Source: Gammaproteobacteria bacterium 13_2_20CM_66_19
GTDB lineage: Bacteria; Pseudomonadota; Gammaproteobacteria; Steroidobacterales; Steroidobacteraceae
DNA length: 64,000 nt
Direction of reading: 5' to 3'
NCBI GenBank assembly: GCA_001914695.1
Contig: MNCZ01000099.1
Coordinates: forward strand, 1 to 64,000
Every line of letters starts with the position of its first letter. Positions within the stretch are counted from its first letter, which is position 1. Positions 15,654 through 23,914 of the stretch are shown here, piece by piece. The notes below the pieces were generated by a model. It saw only the letters and a program-made list of their open reading frames with translations, did no database searches and was not told the origin of the DNA. The position numbers and the translations under genes are program-made.

Positions 15654-17183
15654 ATGGCGCGGGCGGGCGAAGTGGACTCGAGCAGGCGTGAGTTCGTGCA
15701 GAGTGCGGCATCTGTGGTGGCGCTGGCCGCGGCTCCGGTCGCGCTCAGCGCGGCGGGGGGCAGCGAGGCGGACAAGGCGGCGGTGCTGGCGCAGATACCG
15801 GCCATGCACGAGGCGAACGTGAAGCGCCTCCAGGACTGGATCGCGCTGCCCTCGATCGCCGCCGAGAACAGGAATTACCCGCAAGGAGCCGAGTACATGG
15901 CGAAGCTCGCGCGCGAGGCGGGCTTCGCGGGCGTCAAGCTCATACCCACCTCCGGCAAACCCGGAGTGTTCGGCAAGCTCGATGCGGGAGCCCGCACCAC
16001 CGTTGGAATCTACTTCATGTACGACGTGAAGCAGTTCGAGCCCTCCGAATGGAGCTCGCCACCGCTCGAGGCGCGGCTCGTGCGCCGGGAGGGCCTCGGC
16101 ACCGTGTGCATGGGGCGTGGCGCAGTGAATCAGAAGGGTCCGGAGAACTCCTTCCTGAGCGCGTTGCTCGCCTTCAAGGCCGCCGGCCGCAAGCTCCCCG
16201 TGAACCTGGTGCTGGTGTGCGAGGGCGAAGAGGAGATTGCCTCACCGCACTTCCAGGAGCTCACCATGACCCCGGAAGTGCTGGCCGAGCTGCACAAGTG
16301 CTCCGGGGTCTTCATGCCCGAGGCGGGCCAGGATCGCGACGGCGGCGTACTGGTGTCGCTCGGCGCCAAGGGCGTCGTGGAGCTCGAGCTGATCTCGAGC
16401 GGAGAGCGCTGGGGCCGCGGGCCGGCCCACGATGTGCACTCGAGCCTCGAGGCGCAGGTCGATTCCCCGAGCTGGCACCTGGTGCAGGCGCTGAACACTC
16501 TGGTCGGGGCCGATGGTCACACGCCGGCGGTCGACGGCTTCTTCGAGAAGGCGAGGCCCCTCAACCCGGCGCAGGAGCGGATGGTGCGGGAGCGCGCGGC
16601 CAAGACTTCCGAGAACACCGTGAAGAAGACGCTCGGCGTCGAGCGCTGGGTCCACGACTCGAGCTGGGTCGATTCGCTGCTGCGGCTCGAGTCGCAGCCG
16701 ACCATCAACATCGAAGGGCTGGTCGGCGGCTACACGGGTCCGGGGGGCAAGACGGTGCTGCCGCACCGGGCCGTCGCCAAGATCGACATGCGCCTGGTGC
16801 CGGACATGACCGCGAGCGATACCCTCGCCAAGCTGAAGGCGCACCTCGCCAAGCGCGGCTTCGCAGACATCGAGGTCAACATGAGCGGCGGCTACAACCC
16901 GACGCAGACCGACCCCGACAGCAGTTTGATCCGCGCGCAGCTCGCGACCTATCGCAAGCTGGGGCACGATCCGCAGCCGTGGCCGCGCGGCGCGGGCTCC
17001 TGGCCGGGCTATGTCTTCACCGATCCGCCTCTGAGCTTGCCCGCGGGTCACTTCGGCCTGGGCCACGGAACCGGCGCGCACGCGCCGGATGAGTACTACC
17101 TGATCGAATCGGACAACCCGCGGGTTCTGGGCCTCGAGGGTGCGGTGGCATCCTTCGTCGCGTACCTGTACGCGCTCGCCTAG
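15654..17183 (+). CDS. M20 family peptidase homologue, Tat-exported, altered metal ligands
   Basis: 509-residue member of the M20 metallopeptidase family, normally a di-zinc dipeptidase or deacylase. The N-terminus has a twin-arginine signal (SSRREFVQS, Arg11-Arg12) followed by an Ala/Val stretch, so the folded protein is probably exported. The M20 scaffold is clear: the YDV strand end, GRGAVNQKG, CEGEEEI with the catalytic glutamates, and a C-terminal GLGHGTGAHAPDEY. However, the first metal His of H-x-D is Met122 (FMYDV) and the bridging Asp of GRGxxDxKG is Asn159. The start is ATG 15654 with GAGG just upstream; a GTG two codons earlier is less likely. It lies 77 bases downstream of the regulator and may not be co-transcribed. 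Confidence 0.85.
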   Translation: MARAGEVDSSRREFVQSAASVVALAAAPVALSAAGGSEADKAAVLAQIPAMHEANVKRLQDWIALPSIAAENRNYPQGAEYMAKLAREAGFAGVKLIPTSGKPGVFGKLDAGARTTVGIYFMYDVKQFEPSEWSSPPLEARLVRREGLGTVCMGRGAVNQKGPENSFLSALLAFKAAGRKLPVNLVLVCEGEEEIASPHFQELTMTPEVLAELHKCSGVFMPEAGQDRDGGVLVSLGAKGVVELELISSGERWGRGPAHDVHSSLEAQVDSPSWHLVQALNTLVGADGHTPAVDGFFEKARPLNPAQERMVRERAAKTSENTVKKTLGVERWVHDSSWVDSLLRLESQPTINIEGLVGGYTGPGGKTVLPHRAVAKIDMRLVPDMTASDTLAKLKAHLAKRGFADIEVNMSGGYNPTQTDPDSSLIRAQLATYRKLGHDPQPWPRGAGSWPGYVFTDPPLSLPAGHFGLGHGTGAHAPDEYYLIESDNPRVLGLEGAVASFVAYLYALA

Positions 17184-17204
17184 CGCTCGCCAGGCGCGCG
17201 CGAC

Positions 17205-17762
17205 TCAGAACGCATAGCTCAGCGTCACGAAGTCCTGACCCCGGTTCGGAAGCCGGATGCCACCGTTCGACCAGTGGCGTACCGACAGCTCGAGGTCGGA
17301 GCCGCCGTCCGAGAGCCGGACCCGCATGGCGAGCTGCGATGCGAAGTTCCAGTGTGTTGAATTGAGCGAGTCCGCTTGCGTCTTGTAGGAGGCCCCGAAC
17401 CCCAAGAACAGCCGCCAGCGGGATTTGCCGATGAGCCTCCAGCGCCTCGAAGCGGAGACTCCCCAATAGGGCTCGGCGAGCAGCCGGGACACGTGGGGGT
17501 CCGACTCGCCCGCCGTCTGGCGCGTGGCCATCCGGAAGACTCCCAGCTCATAGCGGTCGTGATCGAAGATCAAGGTCGCCGGAATCACCGTGCCTCCCGT
17601 GCCGCCCCAGAAGTGATAGGTGCCGCCGACTCCCAGGCGCAACTCACAGCCATCGCACGGCAGCAGGCTCTGCGCCGCGCCTGCACGCGACACCGCGCCG
17701 AGCAGACCTCCGATGATCAGAACCCCGGCTAAGCTCAGCCACTTTGCTGGTACCTCCCTCAT
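17205..17762 (-). CDS. PagL-like lipid A deacylase / acyloxyacyl hydrolase family
   Basis: 185-residue outer-membrane protein. It has a signal peptide (KWLSLAGVLIIGGLLG, cleavage near SRAGA), then alternating beta-strand segments consistent with a small barrel, ending in SYAF. The diagnostic stretch is VRHWSNGGIRLPNRGQDF: PagL enzymes carry H-x-S-N with catalytic His and Ser, here His163 and Ser165, and Asp177 sits where an acidic residue completes the site. PagL removes the 3-O acyl chain of lipid A. I start at ATG 17762, preceded by GAGGTG; longer frames add a non-signal-like leader. The gene converges with the peptidase gene, 21 bases apart. Family assignment is good; enzymatic activity is inferred. 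Confidence 0.75.
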   Translation of the reverse strand: MREVPAKWLSLAGVLIIGGLLGAVSRAGAAQSLLPCDGCELRLGVGGTYHFWGGTGGTVIPATLIFDHDRYELGVFRMATRQTAGESDPHVSRLLAEPYWGVSASRRWRLIGKSRWRLFLGFGASYKTQADSLNSTHWNFASQLAMRVRLSDGGSDLELSVRHWSNGGIRLPNRGQDFVTLSYAF

Positions 17763-18077
17763 CGCACACCTCGACGACCTGCGGGCCTCCTCGAGAGACC
17801 GCGTGTAAAAAGCTAGTCGCGTTGCAGTGCGTTTCGCATCATGAGTTGCGGGGAGCTCGCGATCCTGCTTTGGCGGGGAGGCCGAGCTACCCCTTTGGGG
17901 GTCATGAGAGCAGCCGTGCCCACTCGAGCCCGGCGGCGGCGTCCAGTGCGTTCCGGTGACCGACCAGCGGCGCCGCCCAACCCCGACCATTGATCAGACA
18001 CCGTGCTACTTCCAGACGGCGCGCACATGTGGGAGCATCCGCTGCAGCAGACGCGAATCGCCCGTAACCACACAACT
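17763..18077. other. Intergenic region with inverted repeats, divergent promoters
   Basis: 315 bases without a supported gene, between the starts of the divergent PagL-like and protease genes. It holds an inverted repeat with 10-bp arms (GGGGAGCTCG at 17850-17859 and CGAGCTACCCC at 17883-17893, one bulged base), overlapped by a CCCC-TTT-GGGG hairpin at 17890-17900. The arms would fold in the 5' leader of the minus-strand gene. I do not recognise a known riboswitch and see no clear -10/-35 pair. Confidence 0.6.
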
Positions 18078-18869
18078 ATGCGCAGCCCGAGGGTCTCCGC
18101 GTTGCTTGCAGCAGCGCTGCTCTTGATACCCCTGCAGCGGGCGCTGGCCGACACGCGCTATGTCTGGAGTGACGCCTCCGGCGACGAGCAAGTCACTCGC
18201 GAGCCGCCTCCCCAGGGCATCGTCTATTCACGCATCAGCATCCCGGACGCCATCTCGTGGCGTCGTCGGCCTGAGATGCCCAAGGCGTTCACCCCGAAGA
18301 CACCCCCTTCGACCCAGGAGCTGTTCAATCAGGCAGCGAGTTCGATCTACTGGGTCGAGAGCATCGAGGGCGACAAGCTCAATTCGGAGCGAATTACCCA
18401 TTACGGCTCGGCCGTCGCCATTTCGGACGAACTGGCGCTGACCAATTGCCACGTCACACGCGGGAGCGGCGCTCAGCTCACGATCGGCGCCGGCAGAACC
18501 GACGAGACCGGTGAAGCGGAGCTCGAGGCCGCCGATTTTGATGCCGACCGCTGCGTCATTCGTAGCCGCACGCTGCGCCTGCAGGCGGTCAAGGGCATCC
18601 GGCCCTACGATAACCTGGAGATCGGTGAGACGGTCTACACGATCGGCAATCCGCGGCGGCTGGAGCGCACCCTCGGTAACGGCCTGGTCTCGGGCAAGCG
18701 AGAGCTCCAAGGCGAGCGCTGGATTCAATTCACAGCGCCGATCTCTCGCGGTTCATCCGGCGGCGGACTGTTCGACGCGCAGGGGAATCTTATCGGTATC
18801 ACCTCGCTGTCCATGCGCGACGCGCAGGGTATCAACTTCGCGATCCCCGCCGAAGAATTCTGGAAGTAA
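18078..18869 (+). CDS. Secreted trypsin-like serine protease with DUF4124-like N-terminus
   Basis: 263-residue exported protein. The signal peptide is RVSALLAAALLLIPLQRALA. It is followed by TRYVWSDASGDEQVTREPPP, which resembles the DUF4124 (Y-W-D-x-G) cell-envelope module. The rest is a chymotrypsin-fold S1 protease with TNCHV (His125), DFDADRCV (Asp at 155 or 157) and ISRGSSGGGLFD (Ser227); IVSG-like strands and GITSLSMRDAQGINFAIP close the second barrel. No PDZ domain is present, unlike DegP/DegS. ATG 18078 is chosen because the signal peptide starts there. It is nine bases upstream of the dehydrogenase gene and may be co-transcribed with it. Confidence 0.85.
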   Translation: MRSPRVSALLAAALLLIPLQRALADTRYVWSDASGDEQVTREPPPQGIVYSRISIPDAISWRRRPEMPKAFTPKTPPSTQELFNQAASSIYWVESIEGDKLNSERITHYGSAVAISDELALTNCHVTRGSGAQLTIGAGRTDETGEAELEAADFDADRCVIRSRTLRLQAVKGIRPYDNLEIGETVYTIGNPRRLERTLGNGLVSGKRELQGERWIQFTAPISRGSSGGGLFDAQGNLIGITSLSMRDAQGINFAIPAEEFWK

Positions 18870-18878
18870 CCGACAGCC

Positions 18879-19844
18879 GTGCGCATCGGCTTCATCGGAC
18901 TCGGCAACGTCGGTAGCCAGCTGGCCGGCAACCTGCTGCGTCACGGCATCGACCTGACGGTGCGCGACGTCGACCCGGAGCGGGTCGCGGCGCTCGTCGC
19001 GCGCGGCGCGCGGGCGGCGGACTCCCCGCGAGAGCTCGCCGCGGGCGTCGGGCTCGTGATCACGTGCCTGCCCTCCCCGGCCGTATCCGCGCAGGTCATG
19101 GAGCGGCCCGACGGCGTGCTCGCCGGGCTCGCGCGGGGCAAGATCTGGCTCGAGATGAGCACTACCGACCCCGCCGAGGCGCGCCGCCTGGCCGCCCGCG
19201 TCGAGGAGCGCGGCGCGATCGCCATGGACTGTCCGGTGTCCGGCGGCTGCCACCGCGCCGCCACGGGCAACATCTCGATCTTCGCCGGCGGCTCGCGCGA
19301 GGCCTTCGAGCGGGTGCTGCCGGTGCTCGCGATTCTCGGCCAGCGGATCCTGCACACCGGCCCCGTGGGCTCGGCTTCCATGCTCAAGGTCCTCACCAAC
19401 TATCTCTGCACGGTGCATCTCGCCGCGCTCGCCGAGGCGCTCACGGTCGCGAAGGTCTCAGGTCTCGACCTGAACACGACCTACGAGGGCATCCGTATCT
19501 CCTCCGGAAACTCCTTCGTGCACGAGACCGAGTCGCAGGTCATCCTGAACGGCAGCCGCGACATCAACTTCACCATGGACCTGGTGATCAAGGACGTGGG
19601 ACTGTTCGATGAGCTGGCCCGCGCTCACGGAGTGCCCCTCGAGCTGTCGCCGCTGGTGCTCGGCGTGTTCAGGGACGGCGCGCGCCGCTACGGCGAGCGC
19701 GAGCTCTCGCCCAATATCATCCGCCGCCTCGAGGAGGCCTGCGGGGTGCGGGTGCTGGGCGAGGGCTTCCCCCCGCAGATCGTCGACACCGAGCCCAAGG
19801 TTCCCGGCTACGAGGTGGTGCCGCGGCGCGGCCCGGCGCCGTGA
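18879..19844 (+). CDS. NAD(P)-dependent beta-hydroxyacid dehydrogenase
   Basis: 321-residue enzyme of the 3-hydroxyisobutyrate/tartronate-semialdehyde reductase family. The N-terminal Rossmann motif is IGFIGLGNVGSQLAGNLL. The substrate-binding motif is DCPVSGGCHRAATGNISIFAGG and the catalytic-lysine region is GPVGSASMLKVLTNYL, all intact. It oxidises a beta-hydroxy acid to a semialdehyde or runs the reverse reaction; the substrate is unknown. The start is GTG 18879. Its stop overlaps the start of the NCS1 permease gene in GTGA, so transport and oxidation of one compound are probably linked. Confidence 0.9.
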   Translation: MRIGFIGLGNVGSQLAGNLLRHGIDLTVRDVDPERVAALVARGARAADSPRELAAGVGLVITCLPSPAVSAQVMERPDGVLAGLARGKIWLEMSTTDPAEARRLAARVEERGAIAMDCPVSGGCHRAATGNISIFAGGSREAFERVLPVLAILGQRILHTGPVGSASMLKVLTNYLCTVHLAALAEALTVAKVSGLDLNTTYEGIRISSGNSFVHETESQVILNGSRDINFTMDLVIKDVGLFDELARAHGVPLELSPLVLGVFRDGARRYGERELSPNIIRRLEEACGVRVLGEGFPPQIVDTEPKVPGYEVVPRRGPAP

Positions 19845-21277
19845 ACGGCACGCTCATCGAGAAGCGCTCGATCGACTACGTGCCGCTCGCCGAAAGGCAC
19901 GGCAAGGTCTGGCATCTCTGGCCGGTCTGGTTCTCGGGGGATGCGCATCTGGCGACCCTCGCGGTGGGCGTGCTCGGCATCAGTCTCGGGGGGAATCTGC
20001 TCTGGACCGCGGTGGCGGTGGTGGCGGGCTGCCTTCTCGGCACCTTCTTCATGGCGTTCCACTCGACCCAGGGGCCGCAACTGGGGCTCCCTCAGATGAT
20101 CCAGTCGCGGCCGCAGTTCGGCTACAGCGGGGCGCTGCTGGTCTGGGGAGTGGCCATGATCGCCTACGTGGGCTACAACGCCTTCAACCAGGTGCTGGCC
20201 GCGCAGGCGCTGCACCAGCTGAACGGCTCGATCTCCCCCACCTCCCCCACGGCCATCGTGCTCATCGCGCTCGGTGCGGTGGCCCTCGCGGCGCTCGGCT
20301 ACGACAAGATCCACGCGGCGCAGCGGGGTTTCGCTTACCTGATGATCGTGATCCTCACGGTGTTCTCGGTCGGGGCGTTGTTCACGCTCTCTTTTCCGGC
20401 GGTGCAGTGGGACCCCGCGGGCTTTCGCGGAGTGCCGTTCCTCGCGCAGCTCTTCGCCGCCGCCTCCTACCAGCTCAGCTGGTCGATCTACGTGTCGGAC
20501 TACTCGCGCTATCTGCCACGCGACGTCGGGGTGCGGGCATCGTTCTGGTGGACCTATCTCGGGGCTTTCGTAGGGGGCGCCTGGATGATGCTGGTCGGCA
20601 CCGTCGCGGCCGCGGCCGCCCCCAGGCTCGACGTCGCCGCCGCCATGGAGCATGCGGCGGATGCGGTGCTCCCGGGGCTCGGTAGGGTGCTGCTCGTGGG
20701 AGCGCTCCTCGGACTCGTCACGATCTCGGCGCTCAACTTCTACGGCGCCTCGCTGACGCTCCTGAGCTGCGCCGACACGGTGAAGCCGCTGCGTTGCACG
20801 GCCGTGAAGCGCCTCGTGAGTCTCGCCGTCGCATTCGTGGCGAGCAACGCGATCGCCCTCTCCTCCTCCAGCAACTTCGTCAACCGCTTCGAGGACCTGC
20901 TCGCCGTGCTCCTTTATCTCTTCACGCCCTGGACGGCGATCAACCTGGTCGACTTCTATCTCGTGCGCAAGGGCCACTACTCGATTCGCGAGATCTTCAA
21001 TCCCGCCGGCATGTACGGCCGTTGGAACTGGCGCGGGCTCACCGCCTACCTCGTGGGCTTCGCGGTCATGATTCCCTTCTTCAGCTCGGGCCTCTACACC
21101 GGGCCCATCGCCCGTGCCCTCGGCGGCGCCGATATCGCGATGCTGGTGGGGCTGCCGGTCGCCGCCGGTGTCTATCTGCTCGTCTGCCGCTCGCTCGACC
21201 TCAAGCTCGACGCGCGGCGCGCCGCCGCCGCGGACGTCGGGCTCGAGCCGGGCGCGCCGAGTGCACAGACCGCGTAA
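19841..21277 (+). CDS. NCS1 family nucleobase/cytosine permease
   Basis: 478-residue inner-membrane transporter of the purine-cytosine permease (NCS1) family with about 12 helices. Family features are a polar N-terminus ending RHGKVWHLWPVWFSGDAHLA, QLGLPQMIQSRPQFGYSGAL, YVGYNAFNQVL, SWSIYVSDYSRYLP, and the C-terminal TPWTAINLVDFYLVRKG. NCS1 proteins import nucleobases, hydantoins, allantoin or thiamine-like compounds with Na+ or H+. The GTG start overlaps the dehydrogenase stop. A TetR gene follows 19 bases later, so the three genes likely form one unit for import and catabolism of an N-heterocycle or related molecule (inference). Confidence 0.9.
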   Translation: MNGTLIEKRSIDYVPLAERHGKVWHLWPVWFSGDAHLATLAVGVLGISLGGNLLWTAVAVVAGCLLGTFFMAFHSTQGPQLGLPQMIQSRPQFGYSGALLVWGVAMIAYVGYNAFNQVLAAQALHQLNGSISPTSPTAIVLIALGAVALAALGYDKIHAAQRGFAYLMIVILTVFSVGALFTLSFPAVQWDPAGFRGVPFLAQLFAAASYQLSWSIYVSDYSRYLPRDVGVRASFWWTYLGAFVGGAWMMLVGTVAAAAAPRLDVAAAMEHAADAVLPGLGRVLLVGALLGLVTISALNFYGASLTLLSCADTVKPLRCTAVKRLVSLAVAFVASNAIALSSSSNFVNRFEDLLAVLLYLFTPWTAINLVDFYLVRKGHYSIREIFNPAGMYGRWNWRGLTAYLVGFAVMIPFFSSGLYTGPIARALGGADIAMLVGLPVAAGVYLLVCRSLDLKLDARRAAAADVGLEPGAPSAQTA

Positions 21278-21296
21278 TTGCCAGTAGCATCGACCC

Positions 21297-21935
21297 ATGC
21301 CCAAGGTCGTCGATCACGCGCAGCGCCGGGACGAGATCGCACTCGTCGCCTGCCGGGTGGTGGCCCAGCACGGTTTCGACGGGGCGAGCATGGTGCGTAT
21401 CGCGCACGAGGCCGGCTATACCACCGGCATGCTGGCGCACTACTTCGACACCAAGCAGGACATCATCATCGCCGCACTGCGGCTCATTCTGCGGCGCATC
21501 GAGGAGCGCCTCACCCAGCCGGCGGCGCGGGGCGGGCGGCCGGATCTGCTCGCGCTCCTCACGGAGGCGCTGCCCCTCGACGAGCACCGGCGCACCGAGT
21601 GCGCGTTCTGGACCACCTTCTGGGGACAGGTCAGCACCGACAAGCGGCTGAAGCGCATCAACGCCTGGGTGCACCGCGAGTACCTGCGTCTCTTCGAGCG
21701 CTGCCTCGCGCAGTGCTGGCCGGAGTGGGCACAGTGGCCCGCGGCGAAGCGTGACTACGTGCTGCGCTCGCTCGTCACCTTCATCAACGGACTCACCGCG
21801 AGCGCCGTGGCCAACCGCGGCGACTGGCCGCCTGAGCTTCAGGTCGAGCAGTTGCGGCTGCAGCTGCAGCTGTTGCGCGCCTGGGCGACGGGCACGGCCG
21901 GCGCGCCGCTCGCACAGCAGGCGGCGGGCGCTTAG
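21297..21935 (+). CDS. TetR/AcrR family regulator (BetI-like)
   Basis: 212-residue transcription repressor. The N-terminal helix-turn-helix is ACRVVAQHGFDGASMVRIAHEAGYTTGMLAHYFDTKQDII, with the typical T-x-G-x-L-x-x-Y-F-x-x-K motif. The C-terminal ligand domain resembles BetI/TetR_C_6 proteins (AFWTTFWGQV, LVTFINGLTASAVA). ATG 21297 lies just after the permease gene. It most likely controls the upstream dehydrogenase-permease genes; no operator was identified. Confidence 0.9.
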   Translation: MPKVVDHAQRRDEIALVACRVVAQHGFDGASMVRIAHEAGYTTGMLAHYFDTKQDIIIAALRLILRRIEERLTQPAARGGRPDLLALLTEALPLDEHRRTECAFWTTFWGQVSTDKRLKRINAWVHREYLRLFERCLAQCWPEWAQWPAAKRDYVLRSLVTFINGLTASAVANRGDWPPELQVEQLRLQLQLLRAWATGTAGAPLAQQAAGA

Positions 21936-21961
21936 GGCTTGCGGCCGGCCGCGGGCGGCGT

Positions 21962-22603
21962 TCACCGCTCGCGTGTCACGCCGACAGGCAGAACGTCCGC
22001 GGCGCGCATCTCGGGATCCGCGAAGGCCTCGGGACGGTTCAAGTACTCGAGCGCCATGTCGACGGCGTCGTGGCCCCAGAAGAGCTCCTCGCCGATCACC
22101 AGCGTCGGCACGCCGAAGACGCCGCGCGAGATCGCCCAATCCGTGTTCGCGCGCAGCCGCTCCTTCACCGCCGGATCGGCAATGGCCGCCTGCGGATTCG
22201 TGACTCCGAGCAGGGGCGCAAGATCGGCGATGACCGCGGGATCGCTGACGTCCCGGCCGTCCCGGAACACGGCATCGAGCACGGTCCCCGCGGCACGGCG
22301 ATCGCCGCCGGCTGCAATGATGAGACGCAACGCCGAGAGCGGGTTGAACGGGTGGGCCGGCGGCATGCGCATCGGGATCGCCATGCTCCGAGCGCGCCAT
22401 ATGACGAAGCGATAGGTGAAGCGGCGCTTGGACGGAATCTCCGCAGGCCCCGCCTGCCCGAAATGCTTGAGCAACCCGGCCAGCAGGACCGGTACGCACT
22501 CGAGCTGCACGTGGGGCGGCAGCTCCACGAGGCGCGGGAAGGCGAGGTACGCAAAGGGCGAGATGACGTCGAATACCCAGGAGACCTTCACGGCTTGACT
22601 CAC
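21962..22603 (-). CDS. DsbA-fold 2-hydroxychromene-2-carboxylate isomerase family
   Basis: 213-residue thioredoxin-fold protein of the HCCA isomerase/GST-kappa family. VFDVISPFAYLAFPRL holds the Ser that replaces the CxxC cysteines, and the middle shows PMRMPPAHPFNPLSALRL. NTDWAISRGVFGVPTLVIGEELFWGHDAVD is the conserved C-terminal stretch with the cis-Pro and glutathione-binding region. The family uses glutathione for isomerisation in naphthalene or aromatic catabolism, but many members have unknown substrates. The start is GTG 22603. It is the last gene of a run with sorA, sorB, VOC and SDR genes, 21 bases after the SDR. Confidence 0.85.
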   Translation of the reverse strand: MSQAVKVSWVFDVISPFAYLAFPRLVELPPHVQLECVPVLLAGLLKHFGQAGPAEIPSKRRFTYRFVIWRARSMAIPMRMPPAHPFNPLSALRLIIAAGGDRRAAGTVLDAVFRDGRDVSDPAVIADLAPLLGVTNPQAAIADPAVKERLRANTDWAISRGVFGVPTLVIGEELFWGHDAVDMALEYLNRPEAFADPEMRAADVLPVGVTRER

Positions 22604-22624
22604 CCTCGGGCTCCGCGCGCAGCT

Positions 22625-23491
22625 TCAGCTCATGAACTCGATCTCGACCCCCGGGGGCGCGGGCGAGGTGCGGTCCACGAAAAGATCTCCGAGCAGCACC
22701 GCGCCCGGCTCGACGCTGTAGCGGGCGAAGTCGCGCACGCCCGCCTCGGCGAGCACGCTGTCGTCGATGAAGAAATGTCCGGTGCACTCGCGCGCCGGCC
22801 TGTTGAGGATGACGTGAGCGGCATCGGCCACGATCTCGGGCTTGCGCGAGCGGCTCATCATGGCAGCGCCACCGAGCGCAAACTCCACGGCCGCGGTTGC
22901 GATCGTCGTCCGTGGCCACAGCGCGTTGCAGGCGATGCCGTCCGCGCGGTACTGCTCCGCGAGTCCGAGCATGCACAGCGACATCCCATACTTCGAGAGC
23001 GAATAGGCCAGGTGCCCCGCGAACCACTTGGGTCGCAGATCGAGCGGCGGCGAGAGCGTCAGGATGTGCGGATTCCGCGCCCGCTTCAGGTGAGGCAGGC
23101 AGGCGCGCGAGGTGACGAAAGTGCCGCGGGTGTTGATCTGCTGGATGAGATCGTAGCGGCGCATGTCGATCTGCTCGGTGGAGGCGAGATTGATCGCCGA
23201 GGCGTTGTTGATGCAGATGTCGATGCCGCCGAACGTGCGCGCGCATTGGCGCACCGCCTCCGCCACGCTCGCCTCGTCGCGCACGTCGACCACGAGCGGC
23301 AATGCCTTGCCCCCCGCCTGCTCGATCTCCCGCGCGGCGCTATGGATCGTGCCCGGGAGCTTCGGATGCGGCTCGGCGGTCTTCGCCGCGATCGCGACGT
23401 TCGCCCCATCGCGTGCCGCCCGCAGCGCAATCGCGAGCCCGATTCCGCGGCTGGCGCCGGTAATAAAGAGTGTCTTGCCGGCGAGGCTCAC
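22625..23491 (-). CDS. Short-chain dehydrogenase, HSDL2-like
   Basis: 288-residue SDR. Cofactor motif TGASRGIGLAIA (11-22), VVDVRDEASV, ICINNASAI, and the catalytic Y-x-x-x-K in AYSLSKYGMS are intact. The stretch AAKTAEPHPKLPGTIHSAAREIE and the ending FFIDDSVLAEAGVRDFARY match the hydroxysteroid dehydrogenase-like 2 group, which lacks the sterol-carrier domain here. The natural substrate is unknown; related proteins are linked to fatty-acid, terpene or steroid metabolism. The GTG start overlaps the VOC stop in GTGA, indicating coupling. Confidence 0.88.
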   Translation of the reverse strand: MSLAGKTLFITGASRGIGLAIALRAARDGANVAIAAKTAEPHPKLPGTIHSAAREIEQAGGKALPLVVDVRDEASVAEAVRQCARTFGGIDICINNASAINLASTEQIDMRRYDLIQQINTRGTFVTSRACLPHLKRARNPHILTLSPPLDLRPKWFAGHLAYSLSKYGMSLCMLGLAEQYRADGIACNALWPRTTIATAAVEFALGGAAMMSRSRKPEIVADAAHVILNRPARECTGHFFIDDSVLAEAGVRDFARYSVEPGAVLLGDLFVDRTSPAPPGVEIEFMS

Positions 23492-23904
23492 CGTTCCCGT
23501 GCCCCCTTCACCTCGATCCGATTGCCGTCAGGGTCCTCGATATAGAATGAGCGTCCCTGGCCCTCGGCGCCGTAACGCGCCGCCGGATCGATGACGCCGA
23601 CGCCGCGGGAGGCAAACCACGACGCGAGCTCCGGCTCGTTGAACGGCGCGAGCGCGAGACAAAAGTGCTCCACATTGGGTACTCCGGCGCGCGAGCCGGC
23701 GGCGGGGCGGCCGAGGGGACCGTCGAGCGTCACGAGGTCGATGAGGCTCCGTCCGGCCCGCAGCTGCGTGAGGCCGAGCTCGGGCTGCTCGCGCTCCACG
23801 CGACAGCCGAGGACGTCGCGGTAGAACGCCAGCGCCCGGGGGAGCTCGCGCACCCGCAGCACGATGTGATCGATGCCTTGAACCACGAACGGCGGCTCGG
23901 ACAT
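23488..23904 (-). CDS. VOC superfamily (glyoxalase/dioxygenase fold) protein
   Basis: 138-residue single-module vicinal oxygen chelate protein. Two beta-alpha-beta-beta-beta repeats are visible: GIDHIVLRVRELPRALAFYRDVLG and NVEHFCLALAPFNEPELASWF, ending YIEDPDGNRIEVKG. The metal ligands would be the His of DHIVL, the His of VEHFC and the Glu of NRIEV. Members act as glyoxalases, dioxygenases, epimerases or antibiotic-resistance proteins, so the reaction is unknown. It starts 10 bases after the stop of the cytochrome gene and overlaps the SDR by four bases. Confidence 0.87.
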   Translation of the reverse strand: MSEPPFVVQGIDHIVLRVRELPRALAFYRDVLGCRVEREQPELGLTQLRAGRSLIDLVTLDGPLGRPAAGSRAGVPNVEHFCLALAPFNEPELASWFASRGVGVIDPAARYGAEGQGRSFYIEDPDGNRIEVKGARER

Positions 23905-23914
23905 CCGGCAGCTC

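Noticed and set aside
17820-17900. A cyclic-di-GMP or other known riboswitch upstream of the PagL-like gene
   Set aside because: The conserved GEMM core bases are not present; only a generic inverted repeat is supported.
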